From Enterobacteriaceae bacterium 4M9 (GTDB taxonomy: Bacteria > Pseudomonadota > Gammaproteobacteria > Enterobacterales > Enterobacteriaceae): a DNA stretch of 64,000 nt. Where the stretch lies: positions 868,001 to 932,000 of the forward strand of contig JAADJJ010000001.1 in NCBI GenBank assembly GCA_010092695.1, written 5' to 3'. Both the position numbers and the translations under genes were made by a program. The notes beneath the pieces were generated by a model, which saw only the letters and a list, made by a program, of their open reading frames with translations, did no database searches and was not told the DNA's origin. How positions within the stretch are numbered: position 1 is the first letter of the stretch; each line of letters opens with the position of its first letter. Below, in pieces: positions 7,309 to 20,296 of this stretch.

Positions 7309-7719
7309 TCAATCGCGGCGGCGGCTGTCTGAGCGCAGCAGGCCGGAGGCACCGTCTGAATAATCGCGCGGCATCTGCACCGGAGCCTGATCGTTACCGG
7401 CTTCGGATTCACTCAGGCGATGGCGAAAAGGGTTGGTCTCTGCTGACAGTTCCGGCAGCAGAGTACTGGAGCTTTTGGCCATGTGCTGATAAAGCTGGCG
7501 ATAATCCTGGGCCATTTTGTCGAGCAGTTCAGCGCTCTGTGCAAAGTGACCGACCAGTTCTTCGCGCCAGGTTTCCAGCTCTGCCTTTTTCTGCTCCAGC
7601 TCATACTGCAGGGCTTGTTGCTGGCGTAGTTTACGGTTGCCAAAACGCATCGCAGCAGCGCCGATAATGATGCCGACGACTAAACCAACGACAGCGTATA
7701 ACGCGTATTCCCAGGTCAT
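7309..7719 (-). CDS. zapG: ZapG (YhcB), DUF1043 inner-membrane protein of the divisome/elongasome
   Basis: A 136-residue protein. One N-terminal transmembrane helix (residues ~5-24, YALYAVVGLVVGIIIGAAAM) is followed by a basic stretch and a coiled coil (about 30-75, LRQQQALQYELEQKKAELE). The tail is low-complexity and ends SDSRRRD. This matches YhcB/ZapG, which in E. coli links cell-wall synthesis, division and envelope balance. GGGAGT lies 6 bases before the ATG. It is divergent from zapE, another cell-division gene, with 195 bp between. Confidence 0.92.
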   Translation of the reverse strand: MTWEYALYAVVGLVVGIIIGAAAMRFGNRKLRQQQALQYELEQKKAELETWREELVGHFAQSAELLDKMAQDYRQLYQHMAKSSSTLLPELSAETNPFRHRLSESEAGNDQAPVQMPRDYSDGASGLLRSDSRRRD

Positions 7720-7914
7720 GAACGACTCCCATTGTTTTGTTGTTCCGTAGGGTGCTTAGGACCGGACGTTTGCCCGAGCCTCTGCCTGTTAGCCACTATA
7801 ACTGTTAATCCACCAGAAGTGGAATCCTGCGCACACATCGCTTAATGTAGAACGGACTTTTTTTCGCCAATTGCTAACGGCAGTAACTCACTTAAATAGA
7901 ACGACAATAACACC

Positions 7915-9042
7915 ATGCAAAGCCTTTCTCCGACATCGCGCTACCAACAGGCCCTCAGCGAGGGCAGCTACCAACCTGACGACGTCCAGCGGGAAGCCAT
8001 CTCCCGCCTCAACCTTATCTGGCAGGAGTTAACCGCCAGAGATAACCCAACACCTGCCGCCAACGGTGGGCTGATGGCGCGCTTTGGCAAGCTGCTTGGT
8101 AAACGCGCCAGTGAGCGTGCCGAGCCGGTTCGCGGGTTGTATATGTGGGGCGGGGTAGGGCGCGGTAAAACGTGGTTGATGGATATGTTTTTCCAGAGTA
8201 TTCCGGGCGAGCGCAAGCTCAGGCTGCATTTCCACCGCTTTATGCTGCGGGTGCATGAGGAGTTGACCGCACTGCAAGGCCACAGCGATCCGCTGGAGAT
8301 TGTGGCCGATGGGTTTAAGGCGCAGACGGACGTTATCTGCTTTGATGAGTTTTTTGTCTCCGATATTACCGACGCCATGCTGTTGGGGAGCCTGATGCAG
8401 GCCTTGTTTGCGCGCGGCATTACGCTTGTTGCCACATCGAACATCCCGCCGGACCAGCTATATCGTAACGGTTTGCAGCGTGCGCGTTTCTTGCCTGCGA
8501 TTGAGGCGATTAAGCACAATTGTGACGTGATGAATGTAGACGCGGGCATTGATTATCGCCTGCGCACCTTGACCCAGGCGCACCTGTGGCTGGCGCCAGT
8601 AAATGATGACACCCGAGCGCAGATGGCGAAGCTATGGCAGGCGCTGGCAGGGACGCCTGAACAGCAGCCTGAAACGCTGGAAGTCAATCACCGTCCGCTG
8701 CCGGTCTCTGCCAGCGCTAACCAGACGCTGGCGGTGACGTTTGCCACGCTCTGCGTGGATGCCCGCAGCCAGCATGACTATATTGCGCTTTCACGCCTGT
8801 TTCATACCGTGCTGCTTTACGATGTGCCGGTCATGACGCCGCTGATGGAAAGCGAGGCGCGGCGCTTTATCGCGCTGGTGGATGAGTTTTATGAGCGCCA
8901 CGTGAAGCTGGTGGTGCTGGCGCAGGCGCCGCTGCTTGAGATTTACAATGGGGAGCGGCTGAAGTTCGAGTTCCAGCGCTGCCTGTCGCGTTTGCAGGAG
9001 ATGCAGAGCGAAGATTATCTCAATCTCCCCCATATGCCCTGA
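7915..9042 (+). CDS. zapE: ZapE, cell-division ATPase
   Basis: A 375-residue AFG1-like ATPase, as in E. coli (YhcM). ZapE associates with FtsZ late in constriction and is needed under low oxygen or heat. The Walker A motif is GGVGRGKT (~residue 79) and the Walker B is DVICFDEFF. Sensor-like residues ATSNIPPDQLY and the C-terminal FHTVLLYDVPVM and RRFIALVDEFYERHVKL blocks are family features. The stop codon is directly abutted by an ERIC element, and no Rho-independent terminator is seen. Confidence 0.96.
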   Translation: MQSLSPTSRYQQALSEGSYQPDDVQREAISRLNLIWQELTARDNPTPAANGGLMARFGKLLGKRASERAEPVRGLYMWGGVGRGKTWLMDMFFQSIPGERKLRLHFHRFMLRVHEELTALQGHSDPLEIVADGFKAQTDVICFDEFFVSDITDAMLLGSLMQALFARGITLVATSNIPPDQLYRNGLQRARFLPAIEAIKHNCDVMNVDAGIDYRLRTLTQAHLWLAPVNDDTRAQMAKLWQALAGTPEQQPETLEVNHRPLPVSASANQTLAVTFATLCVDARSQHDYIALSRLFHTVLLYDVPVMTPLMESEARRFIALVDEFYERHVKLVVLAQAPLLEIYNGERLKFEFQRCLSRLQEMQSEDYLNLPHMP

Positions 9043-9164
9043 TACCCGTCATACTTCGCACTACAGGCGCGTTGGCTGCACTTACTCGCCCGGTCACTTA
9101 CTTCAGTAAGCTCCCGGGTCTCGTGCGCTTGCCGCCTTCCTGTAGCACGAATTATTTAGGGTAT
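9042..9164. repeat. ERIC element, copy 1
   Basis: A 123-bp imperfect palindrome bounded by ATACCC...GGGTAT. Its minus strand carries the diagnostic ERIC core, GGGAGCTTACTGAAGTAAGTGACC. It begins on the last base of the zapE stop codon, so zapE transcripts would end in its long hairpin. Intergenic ERICs can alter mRNA stability and are typical of Enterobacterales. Confidence 0.85.
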
Positions 9165-9265
9165 CGGCTCTGCGGGCTGTAAAGGATTTGTCGTTGCGGG
9201 CAGGAATGACGCAAAGCGCCGGCCGTAGCCACACAGGCTGCGCCAATAACGTTTGATGATGCCGG

Positions 9266-9388
9266 TTACCCGTCATACTTCGCACTACAGGCGCGTTGGC
9301 TGCACTTGCACGCTCGCTTACTGACTTAAGTCCGCTCTTGGGTCTCGCGCGCTTGCCGCCTTTTTGTTGCACGACTTATTTAAGGTAT
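9266..9388. repeat. ERIC element, copy 2 (tandem with copy 1)
   Basis: A second 123-bp copy in the same orientation, about 80% alike. It carries the same ends (TTACCCG...AAGGTAT) and the same 15-bp right flank (CGGCTCTGCGGGCTG at 9165-9179 and 9389-9403). The shared flank outside the element suggests a segment of ~224 bp was duplicated rather than two independent insertions. The 101 bp between the copies has no other feature I recognise. Confidence 0.8.
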
Positions 9389-9602
9389 CGGCTCTGCGGG
9401 CTGAGAAAGGTGTGTTGTAGCGACAGTTGTGTAGCAGTGACAGTAAAGCGAGTTGGTTGAGTTTTCACTTGCTGGTCGTGCGCACTGCTTTCTTCTCGTC
9501 TCACTGGCCTGGCATATCGGCCCGCTGTGTCGCGTTATCTGCCGCGTCTGCCCGGTAAAGCCCGGTGCGTGCAGGTAACTCGCGGTTCGCCGTAAAAAGG
9601 GG

Positions 9603-9631
9603 TCGATCTTTATCTGTGACTTCTCTATAAT
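9603..9631 (+). promoter_or_regulatory. Probable rplM promoter
   Basis: A perfect -10 TATAAT (9626-9631) with a weak -35 (TCGATC, 9603-9608) at 17-bp spacing. A GC-rich CCTGCGACCCC discriminator follows, as in stringently controlled ribosomal promoters. It would leave a ~155-nt leader before rplM, long enough for the L13 autogenous control known in E. coli. The stretch 9404-9600 upstream holds nothing I recognise. Confidence 0.6.
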
Positions 9632-9794
9632 CCTGCGACCCCACGTTACAACAAAGTTTTTTTCCCGAAACTTTAGAGTGCCGGTGGAAACTATCCGAGG
9701 GGGTAGGTTTACTGGACAATGTCGTGTGAACCTCAACTGATTTGAAACGTTTGGGTGTTCACCAACGTGTAACTTATATTTGGGTAAGCTTTTA

Positions 9795-10223
9795 ATGAAA
9801 ACTTTTACAGCTAAACCAGAAACCGTAAAACGCGACTGGTATGTTGTTGACGCGACCGGTAAAACTCTGGGCCGTCTGGCTACCGAACTGGCTCGTCGCC
9901 TGCGCGGTAAGCACAAAGCGGAATACACTCCGCACGTTGATACTGGCGATTACATCATCGTTCTGAACGCAGAAAAAGTTGCCGTAACCGGTAACAAGCG
10001 TACTGACAAAATGTACTATCACCACACTGGCCACATCGGTGGTATCAAAGAAGCGACCTTTGAAGAGATGATTGCCCGCCGTCCTGAGCGTGTGATTGAG
10101 ATCGCGGTTAAAGGCATGCTGCCGAAAGGCCCGCTGGGCCGTGCTATGTACCGTAAACTGAAAGTTTACGCAGGTAACGAGCACAATCATGCGGCGCAGC
10201 AACCGCAAGTTCTGGACATTTAA
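9795..10223 (+). CDS. rplM: 50S ribosomal protein L13
   Basis: A 142-residue protein, the exact family length. It contains the L13 signature region around PKGPLGRAMYRKLKVYAG. L13 is an early-assembly protein of the large subunit that binds 23S rRNA. The ATG at 9795 (MKTFTAKPE) is the family start. An in-frame ATG at 9780 would add five residues. It forms an operon with rpsI, 15 bases apart. Confidence 0.99.
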   Translation: MKTFTAKPETVKRDWYVVDATGKTLGRLATELARRLRGKHKAEYTPHVDTGDYIIVLNAEKVAVTGNKRTDKMYYHHTGHIGGIKEATFEEMIARRPERVIEIAVKGMLPKGPLGRAMYRKLKVYAGNEHNHAAQQPQVLDI

Positions 10224-10238
10224 TCGGGATTACAGGCA

Positions 10239-10631
10239 ATGGCTGAAAATCAATACTACGGCACTGGTCGCCGCAAAAGCTCCGCCGCTCGCGTGTTCAT
10301 CAAACCGGGCAACGGTAAAATCATTATCAACCAGCGTTCTCTGGAACAGTACTTCGGTCGCGAAACTGCCCGCATGGTAGTTCGTCAGCCGCTGGAACTG
10401 GTAGAGATGGTTGAGAAACTGGATCTGTACATCACTGTTAAAGGTGGTGGTATCTCTGGTCAGGCAGGTGCGATCCGTCACGGTATCACCCGCGCTCTGA
10501 TGGAGTACGATGAGTCTCTGCGCTCCGAACTGCGTAAAGCTGGCTTCGTCACTCGTGACGCGCGTCAGGTTGAACGTAAGAAAGTCGGTCTGCGTAAAGC
10601 ACGTCGTCGTCCGCAGTTCTCCAAACGTTAA
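10239..10631 (+). CDS. rpsI: 30S ribosomal protein S9
   Basis: A 130-residue basic protein. YYGTGRRKSSAARVFIKPG at the start and the GLRKARRRPQFSKR tail, which reaches the P-site tRNA, are diagnostic. It is the second gene of the rplM-rpsI operon and is followed by a strong terminator. Confidence 0.99.
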   Translation: MAENQYYGTGRRKSSAARVFIKPGNGKIIINQRSLEQYFGRETARMVVRQPLELVEMVEKLDLYITVKGGGISGQAGAIRHGITRALMEYDESLRSELRKAGFVTRDARQVERKKVGLRKARRRPQFSKR

Positions 10632-10652
10632 TTGTCTCTGTACAATTTGCGG

Positions 10653-10682
10653 AAAAACCCGGCCTCAGCGCCGGGTTTTTTG
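10653..10682 (+). terminator. rplM-rpsI terminator
   Basis: AAAAACCCGGC / GCCGGGTTTTTT hairpin with a six-T run, 22 bases after the rpsI stop. Confidence 0.92.
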
Positions 10683-10940
10683 TGGTGAGGAGTTTTGCTG
10701 ATAGACGTGCTTTTCGTGCAAACCATCGCGCTTTTGCATCAAATCCGCAAATCCCTTCCCCACATGTTGCGTAAAATCTGGTAAACTATCATCCAATTTT
10801 CTGCCCAAATGCCGGTAACTGTTCACGTTTTGCCACACATGAGACGTGCTACAGGGTTACTGACAGGGAAGGGCGCTTAAATACGCCGGTGCTGGTTGCG
10901 ACTGGCAGCTGTATTTTTCTGAATATACCTGGAGGTTGTC

Positions 10941-11582
10941 ATGGCTGTCGCTGCCAACAAACGTTCGGTAATGACTCTGTTTTCTGGTCCTGTTGATATC
11001 TATAGCCATCAGGTACGTATTGTTTTGGCCGAAAAAGGCGTCAGCTTTGAGATTGAGCACGTTGAGATGGATAACCTCCCTCAGGACCTGATCGATCTTA
11101 ATCCGAGCCAGAGCGTACCCACCCTGGTTGACCGGGAACTGACACTGTGGGAATCCCGCATCATCATGGAGTACCTTGATGAGCGTTTCCCGCACCCGCC
11201 GCTGATGCCGGTTTACCCGGTAGCGCGTGGTGAAAGTCGCCTTTATATGCACCGTATTGAAAAAGACTGGTATTCACTGATGAATGTCATTCGCAACGGG
11301 AGCAATCAGGAAGCGGAAGCAGCGCGTAAGCAGCTGCGTGAAGAGTTGCTGGCGATTGCGCCGGTCTTCACCCAGAAGCCGTATTTCCTCAGTGATGAAT
11401 TCAGTCTGGTTGACTGCTACCTGGCACCGCTGCTGTGGCGTTTGCCGCAACTGGGCATTGAGCTGAGCGGAGCAGGTTCAAAAGAGCTTAAAGGCTATAT
11501 GACTCGCGTATTTGAGCGTGATTCATTCCTGGCGTCGCTGACTGAGCCTGAGCGTGAAATGCGTCTGCAGGGCCGGGGCTAA
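10941..11582 (+). CDS. sspA: Stringent starvation protein A
   Basis: A 213-residue glutathione-S-transferase-fold protein. It lacks GST catalysis and binds RNA polymerase to redirect transcription in stationary phase and acid stress. The thioredoxin-like N-domain has PVDIYSHQVRIVLAEKG and the cis-Pro region QSVPTLVDRELTLWES. A helical C-domain follows. GGAGG precedes the ATG. The 309-bp gap from rpsI contains the rpsI terminator and the AT-rich sspA promoter region, where I could not assign a confident -35/-10 pair. sspB follows after 5 bases. Confidence 0.97.
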   Translation: MAVAANKRSVMTLFSGPVDIYSHQVRIVLAEKGVSFEIEHVEMDNLPQDLIDLNPSQSVPTLVDRELTLWESRIIMEYLDERFPHPPLMPVYPVARGESRLYMHRIEKDWYSLMNVIRNGSNQEAEAARKQLREELLAIAPVFTQKPYFLSDEFSLVDCYLAPLLWRLPQLGIELSGAGSKELKGYMTRVFERDSFLASLTEPEREMRLQGRG

Positions 11583-11587
11583 GGCTG

Positions 11588-12079
11588 ATGGAGATTTCGC
11601 AGCTGACGCCGCGCCGTCCGTATTTGCTGCGCGCGTTTTATGACTGGCTGCTGGATAACCAGCTCACGCCGCACCTGGTGGTGGATGTGACGTTGCCGGG
11701 TGTCAATGTGCCGATGGAGTACGCTCGTGACGGGCAGATAGTGCTCAACATCGCGCCGCGTGCCGTGGGAAATCTGGATCTGGCAAACGACGAAGTGCGT
11801 TTTAACGCGCGCTTTGGCGGTGTGCCGCGCCAGGTTAACGTGCCCATGTCTGCCGTGCTGGCAATTTATGCGCGTGAAAACGGCGCTGGAACCATGTTTG
11901 AGCCGGAAACGGGCTACGACGAAGAGGTTCCGGAGTTGCTGGAATCCGGCGAAGAGGAGCCGGGTAACCTGATGTCGGTTATCGACGGCGATCGCCCGGA
12001 TCAGAATGACGATAACGATCCGGATGACGAACCGCCACCGCCGCGCGGTGGGCGTCCGACGCTCAGAGTCGTAAAATAA
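11588..12079 (+). CDS. sspB: SspB, ClpXP specificity-enhancing adaptor
   Basis: A 163-residue protein. The folded domain (residues 1-~115, starting MEISQLTPRRPYLLRAFYDW) binds ssrA-tagged proteins and RseA fragments. A long acidic linker follows (~120-152, rich in D/E). It ends in GGRPTLRVVK, the tail that docks on the ClpX zinc domain. SspB also links to DegS in this window, since RseA cut by DegS and RseP is delivered to ClpXP by SspB. It is co-transcribed with sspA. Confidence 0.97.
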   Translation: MEISQLTPRRPYLLRAFYDWLLDNQLTPHLVVDVTLPGVNVPMEYARDGQIVLNIAPRAVGNLDLANDEVRFNARFGGVPRQVNVPMSAVLAIYARENGAGTMFEPETGYDEEVPELLESGEEEPGNLMSVIDGDRPDQNDDNDPDDEPPPPRGGRPTLRVVK

Positions 12080-12082
12080 TCT

Positions 12083-12110
12083 AACGGAGCCAGCAGGCTC
12101 CGTTTTTTTT
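12083..12110 (+). terminator. sspAB terminator
   Basis: ACGGAGCC-AGCA-GGCTCCGT hairpin followed by eight T, 4 bases after the sspB stop. Confidence 0.93.
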
Positions 12111-12215
12111 GCCCTGCTTTTGACCTGAATGCCTGGAATGTGTTTTTCTGCGCCGCATTATCCCGATTCGTGTATTAGTCTTTGATTCATAAAGCGCAAG
12201 CGAGGAGGAGATAAC

Positions 12216-13583
12216 GTGACGAACCCAACGTTAAAAAACGCCGGATACACGCTGTTAGCCGCCTGCGGGCTGATGATTTCTGCACCGGCACTGGCGCTAC
12301 CTGGCAGTTTCCCGGTTGGGACGACGTACTACAACCCCGAAAAAGCCTGGAACGGCTATGTGTTATTCCCCGGCGGCGACCGCCAGACTCACTTGATTGA
12401 TATGAATGGCAACGAAGTGCACCGCTGGAGGTACGAGAGCTTCCCGCCGTGGCCTATTGTCGACAATGCCTCGCAGGGCCGTGTACTGGTCCAGCTGGAG
12501 CGGCGTCAGAGCCCTGACAAACTGGCGAATCCGGGCAACGGCATGCTTAATGCCTCCGTGGGTGAAGTGGACTGGGAGGGCAAGGTAGTCTGGCGCTACG
12601 GTAGTCAGCTGGCACCGCTGCATCAGCATCACGATATGCGCAGGCTCCCCAATGGCAACACGCTGCTCATGACGGCAAAATTGCGCCGCATTCCGGGCTT
12701 TAGCTACCGGGTGATTGATAACGGCGTTGAGGAAATCACGCCAGATGGCCGCACTATCTGGCGTTGGTCTGCGGCCGACAGCATCAACCAGCTTGGATTT
12801 AGCAAGCAGCAAATTGCGGCGATTAAAAAGACCCGCGATCCCGATTTCCTGCATTTCAATACCGCTGCACCGCTCGGTGAAAACCACTGGTATGACGAAG
12901 GCGACAGCCGCTTTGCGCCTGATAATATTCTGGTCAATTCACGCAACGGTAACGTCGCTGCCATTATTGATAAGCAAACTCGCCGTGTGGTCTGGCGCAT
13001 CGGGCCTGTGCTGCCGCCGCTGAAGATGGGCTCGCCGCTGCCCAGGATGCTGGACCAAACCATTGGCGCGCACGATGTCTATATGATTGGCAAAGGTCTG
13101 CCGGGGGCGGGAAACATTCTGATATTTGATAACCAGGGCAACGCCGGTTTCCCGCCGTCGCAACAGGGTTTTTTCTCAGCCTCGCGCGTGATTGAGGTCA
13201 ATCCGCAGTCCCGGCAGATTGTCTGGGAATATACCGCAGAGCAGTCTGGCCTGCCGGTCTGGAGTTTCTACAGCGCCTTTATCAGTAACGCCCAGCGGCT
13301 GCCAAACGGTAATACACTCATTAATGAAGGGCAGAGCGGGCGCCTGTTCCAGGTCACGCCCAAAGGTGAAATCGTGTGGGAGTACATAAGCCCATTCTTT
13401 GGCCGCTCAATGGATCAGGACAACTATGTCACCAATCAGGTTTACCGGGCGCTGATGGTAGATTACGGCTGGGCACCCGCCGGTACGCCGCGAAGCGAAA
13501 CGCCGGTACAGGCTGATTGTGCTAAGTATCCGGCGGCACCAGGCTGTATTGATAAACTGCTCAAGGAGACAACGTCACGATAA
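12216..13583 (+). CDS. Periplasmic arylsulfotransferase-like beta-propeller protein
   Basis: A 455-residue exported protein. GTG start with GAGGAGGAG 6 bases before it. The signal peptide ends ...ISAPALA-LPGSF. The region YNPEKAWNGYVLFPGG...THLIDMNGNEVHRW and repeated blades (VDWEGKVVWRYGSQ, QHHDMRRLPNGNTLLM, EITPDGRTIWRWSA, VTPKGEIVWEYIS) fit the arylsulfotransferase (ASST) family. ASST enzymes transfer sulfate between phenols in the periplasm through a His. Candidate His residues are in QHHD, FLHFNT and GAHDVYM. It is shorter than the ~600-residue AssT, and no dsbL/dsbI genes are adjacent. Two Cys near the end (CAKYPAAPGC) could form a disulfide. A LAAC stretch could be a lipobox, but the hydrophobic part before it is very short. 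It sits alone between sspB and gltD with its own terminator, where E. coli has other genes, so it is accessory. The substrate is unknown. Confidence 0.75.
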   Translation: MTNPTLKNAGYTLLAACGLMISAPALALPGSFPVGTTYYNPEKAWNGYVLFPGGDRQTHLIDMNGNEVHRWRYESFPPWPIVDNASQGRVLVQLERRQSPDKLANPGNGMLNASVGEVDWEGKVVWRYGSQLAPLHQHHDMRRLPNGNTLLMTAKLRRIPGFSYRVIDNGVEEITPDGRTIWRWSAADSINQLGFSKQQIAAIKKTRDPDFLHFNTAAPLGENHWYDEGDSRFAPDNILVNSRNGNVAAIIDKQTRRVVWRIGPVLPPLKMGSPLPRMLDQTIGAHDVYMIGKGLPGAGNILIFDNQGNAGFPPSQQGFFSASRVIEVNPQSRQIVWEYTAEQSGLPVWSFYSAFISNAQRLPNGNTLINEGQSGRLFQVTPKGEIVWEYISPFFGRSMDQDNYVTNQVYRALMVDYGWAPAGTPRSETPVQADCAKYPAAPGCIDKLLKETTSR

Positions 13584-13637
13584 GTCGTGCGCTGCGCCAG
13601 TTATCGCGGCGCGGATAATGACTGGGACAACAACGAG

Positions 13638-13667
13638 TAAGGGGAGCTATCGCTCCCCTTTTGTTTT
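13638..13667 (+). terminator. Terminator of the arylsulfotransferase-like gene
   Basis: AAGGGGAGC-TAT-CGCTCCCCTT hairpin followed by TTGTTTTT, ~55 bases after the stop codon. Confidence 0.85.
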
Positions 13668-13698
13668 TGTGGCTCAGGCTTAGACAGGAAGAGCGCTC

Positions 13699-13728
13699 GA
13701 TAACAGCCGCCTGCTGGCGGCTGTTATC
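13699..13728 (-). other. Hairpin after gltD
   Basis: A 13-bp perfect stem (GATAACAGCCGCC / GGCGGCTGTTATC, 4-base loop) beginning 5 bases after the gltD stop on the minus strand. There is no U-tract. It is probably an mRNA-protecting 3' end of gltBD or a Rho-assisted stop. Confidence 0.6.
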
Positions 13729-13733
13729 CGCAA

Positions 13734-15152
13734 TCACACTTCCAGGTAATTCATAATCCCGTCAGCCGCCTTACGGCCTTCGGCAATGGCGGTCACCACC
13801 AGATCTGAGCCGCGCACGATATCGCCACCGGCGAAGATCTTCGGGTTGCTGGTCTGAAACGCGTTTTCGCTGCCTTCCGGTGCGACGACGCGTCCCTGAG
13901 AGTCCAGTTCAACGCTGTGTTTCTCCAGCCAGTTCATGGCGTGTGGGCGAAAACCAAACGCCATAATGACGGCGTCGGCAGGTACCACGTGCTCAGAACC
14001 AGGGACGATTTCCGCACGGCGGCGGCCTTTGTCATCCGGCGCGCCCATTTCTGTGCGAGCCATCTTCACGCCGCTCACGCGCCCGTTGCCGTTAACCTCA
14101 ATGCCCAGCGGTTGTACGTTGAACTGAAATTCCACACCTTCTTCACGCGCGTTTTTCACTTCGCGGCGTGAGCCGGGCATGTTCTCTTCATCGCGGCGAT
14201 AGGCGCAGATAACGTGGTTGGCGCCCTGGCGTACCGAGGTGCGCACGCAGTCCATCGCGGTATCACCACCGCCGAGTACCACCACGCGCTTGCCTTCCAT
14301 ACTGATGTACGGCTCATCAACATCGGCCTTAAAGCCCATCAACTGTTTGGTATTGGCAATCAGGAACGGCAGCGCGTCGAACACGCCCTGCGCATCTTCA
14401 TTTTCCAGCCCGCCGCGCATGGACTGATAGGTGCCTACGCCGAGGAATACCGCATCGTACTCGCCAAGCAACGCATCCAGCGCCACGTCTTTGCCGACTT
14501 CGGTGTTGAGCTGAAACTCAATGCCCATACCGGTGAAGATCTCACGACGTCGCGTCATCACCTCTTTTTCGAGCTTAAATGCCGGAATACCAAAGGTCAG
14601 CAGGCCGCCGATTTCCGGGTGACGGTCGTACACCACCGCCTTCACGCCGTTGCGCGTCAGCACGTCGGCGCAGGCAAGCCCGGCAGGACCCGCGCCAATA
14701 ATTGCCACGCGTTTGCCGGTTTGCTTCACGCCGGTCAGGTCCGGACGCCAGCCCATTTCAAACGCTTTATCGTTGATGTAGCGCTCGATATTGCCGATGG
14801 TGACCGCGCCAAACTCGTCGTTTAGCGTGCAGGAACCTTCACACAGGCGGTCCTGCGGGCACACGCGGCCACAAACTTCCGGCAGCGTGTTGGTCTGGTG
14901 AGACAGCTCCGCAGCCTCAATAATGCGCCCTTCGTTGGCAAGCTTCAGCCAGTTGGGGATGTAGTTATGCACCGGGCATTTCCACTCGCAATACGGATTG
15001 CCGCAGGACAGGCAGCGGTCTGCCTGCGCGGTTGCCTGACTGTCGGAAAACGGTTCATAAATTTCGACAAACTCGATTTTACGCAGTTTGAGCGGCTTCT
15101 TTGGCGGATCAACGCGCTGCAGGTCGATAAACTGATATACGTTCTGACTCAT
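13734..15152 (-). CDS. gltD: Glutamate synthase small subunit
   Basis: A 472-residue FAD and iron-sulfur protein. It passes electrons from NADPH to GltB, so the pair makes two glutamate from glutamine and 2-oxoglutarate. The N-terminal Cys clusters CLSCGNPYCEWKCP and CGRVCPQDRLCEGSC bind 4Fe-4S. The FAD Rossmann motif is GAGPAGLACADVL, and a second nucleotide site GGGDTAMDCVRTS binds NADPH. It starts 9 bases after gltB stops. gltF, found after gltD in E. coli, is absent. Confidence 0.98.
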   Translation of the reverse strand: MSQNVYQFIDLQRVDPPKKPLKLRKIEFVEIYEPFSDSQATAQADRCLSCGNPYCEWKCPVHNYIPNWLKLANEGRIIEAAELSHQTNTLPEVCGRVCPQDRLCEGSCTLNDEFGAVTIGNIERYINDKAFEMGWRPDLTGVKQTGKRVAIIGAGPAGLACADVLTRNGVKAVVYDRHPEIGGLLTFGIPAFKLEKEVMTRRREIFTGMGIEFQLNTEVGKDVALDALLGEYDAVFLGVGTYQSMRGGLENEDAQGVFDALPFLIANTKQLMGFKADVDEPYISMEGKRVVVLGGGDTAMDCVRTSVRQGANHVICAYRRDEENMPGSRREVKNAREEGVEFQFNVQPLGIEVNGNGRVSGVKMARTEMGAPDDKGRRRAEIVPGSEHVVPADAVIMAFGFRPHAMNWLEKHSVELDSQGRVVAPEGSENAFQTSNPKIFAGGDIVRGSDLVVTAIAEGRKAADGIMNYLEV

Positions 15153-15161
15153 AACAACCTC

Positions 15162-19619
<4,458 letters not shown>

Positions 19620-19987
19620 ATCAGTGAACCTCCCCAGGCTCTGCGGGATTCCCGATACCGATTGCGCGCGGGCGCAGCGAGGGCAAGGCGACGGATTGAA
19701 AGTGCAGCTCACACGCATCCGTTTCACCCTCCCTGAGACCTTCGCAGCGGTTATACAAGTATTGAGGACTTGCTTAGGGGGAATCTTTAATTACTGCATA
19801 AGTATGATGGAGAGAGCCTCCATCGAGATAGCTTCCAGCGAAATTCCAACTTATCGGGAAAGCGCACACAGGTCAAATGCTCACCTTATTGGTCGGTGAT
19901 GTTATCTTTTTATTTTTATCTTGTTGTTTATTATTACTTTTATTGGATTTTGATTCGAAAAGTACGCCCATTTCCCGCTGCGTATAA

Positions 19988-20003
19988 TGTGATCTGTCTC
20001 ACT
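19988..20003. promoter_or_regulatory. Candidate CRP site in the gltB-yhcC gap
   Basis: TGTGA-N6-TCACT, one mismatch from the CRP palindrome. It overlaps a plus-strand TATAAT (19983-19988). It lies ~370 bp before gltB and ~310 bp before yhcC. The gap (19620-20296, 677 bp) is AT-rich in the middle (19900-19960), fitting a regulator-dense control region. No gene is seen in it. Confidence 0.45.
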
Positions 20004-20296
20004 GTCTAAAAGCGGGGATAATATGAGGGAATTCTGACGGCGCAATATTATGTAGTTTTTTATGCTGCTTTGTGTCTTAAGGTTGCAGTATGGTTCTGTT
20101 TTTCAGCGGCGCATAAATTCTTTATTTAGTCGGAGGGAGTATAAGTAAAAGTAATCACGGATGATGTGACTGAGTTTGCGTTTATGATGAATGAATATGC
20201 ATATCATTTGCGGGGCGGGCGATTGATCCAGGTCATCGCCGCAAAAGCACGGAAGTGTCAGGCTGGGCCCCTTTTTGCGGGCCGGTCCAACAGATT

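Noticed and set aside
9380..9928. 182-codon minus-strand frame across the rplM leader
   Set aside because: It overlaps the rplM promoter, leader and start, has no ribosome-binding site and contains no recognisable domain.
12216..12266. Lipoprotein signal (LAAC) in the arylsulfotransferase-like protein
   Set aside because: The hydrophobic part before the Cys is too short and a better signal-peptidase I site (APALA) follows. Kept only as a remark.
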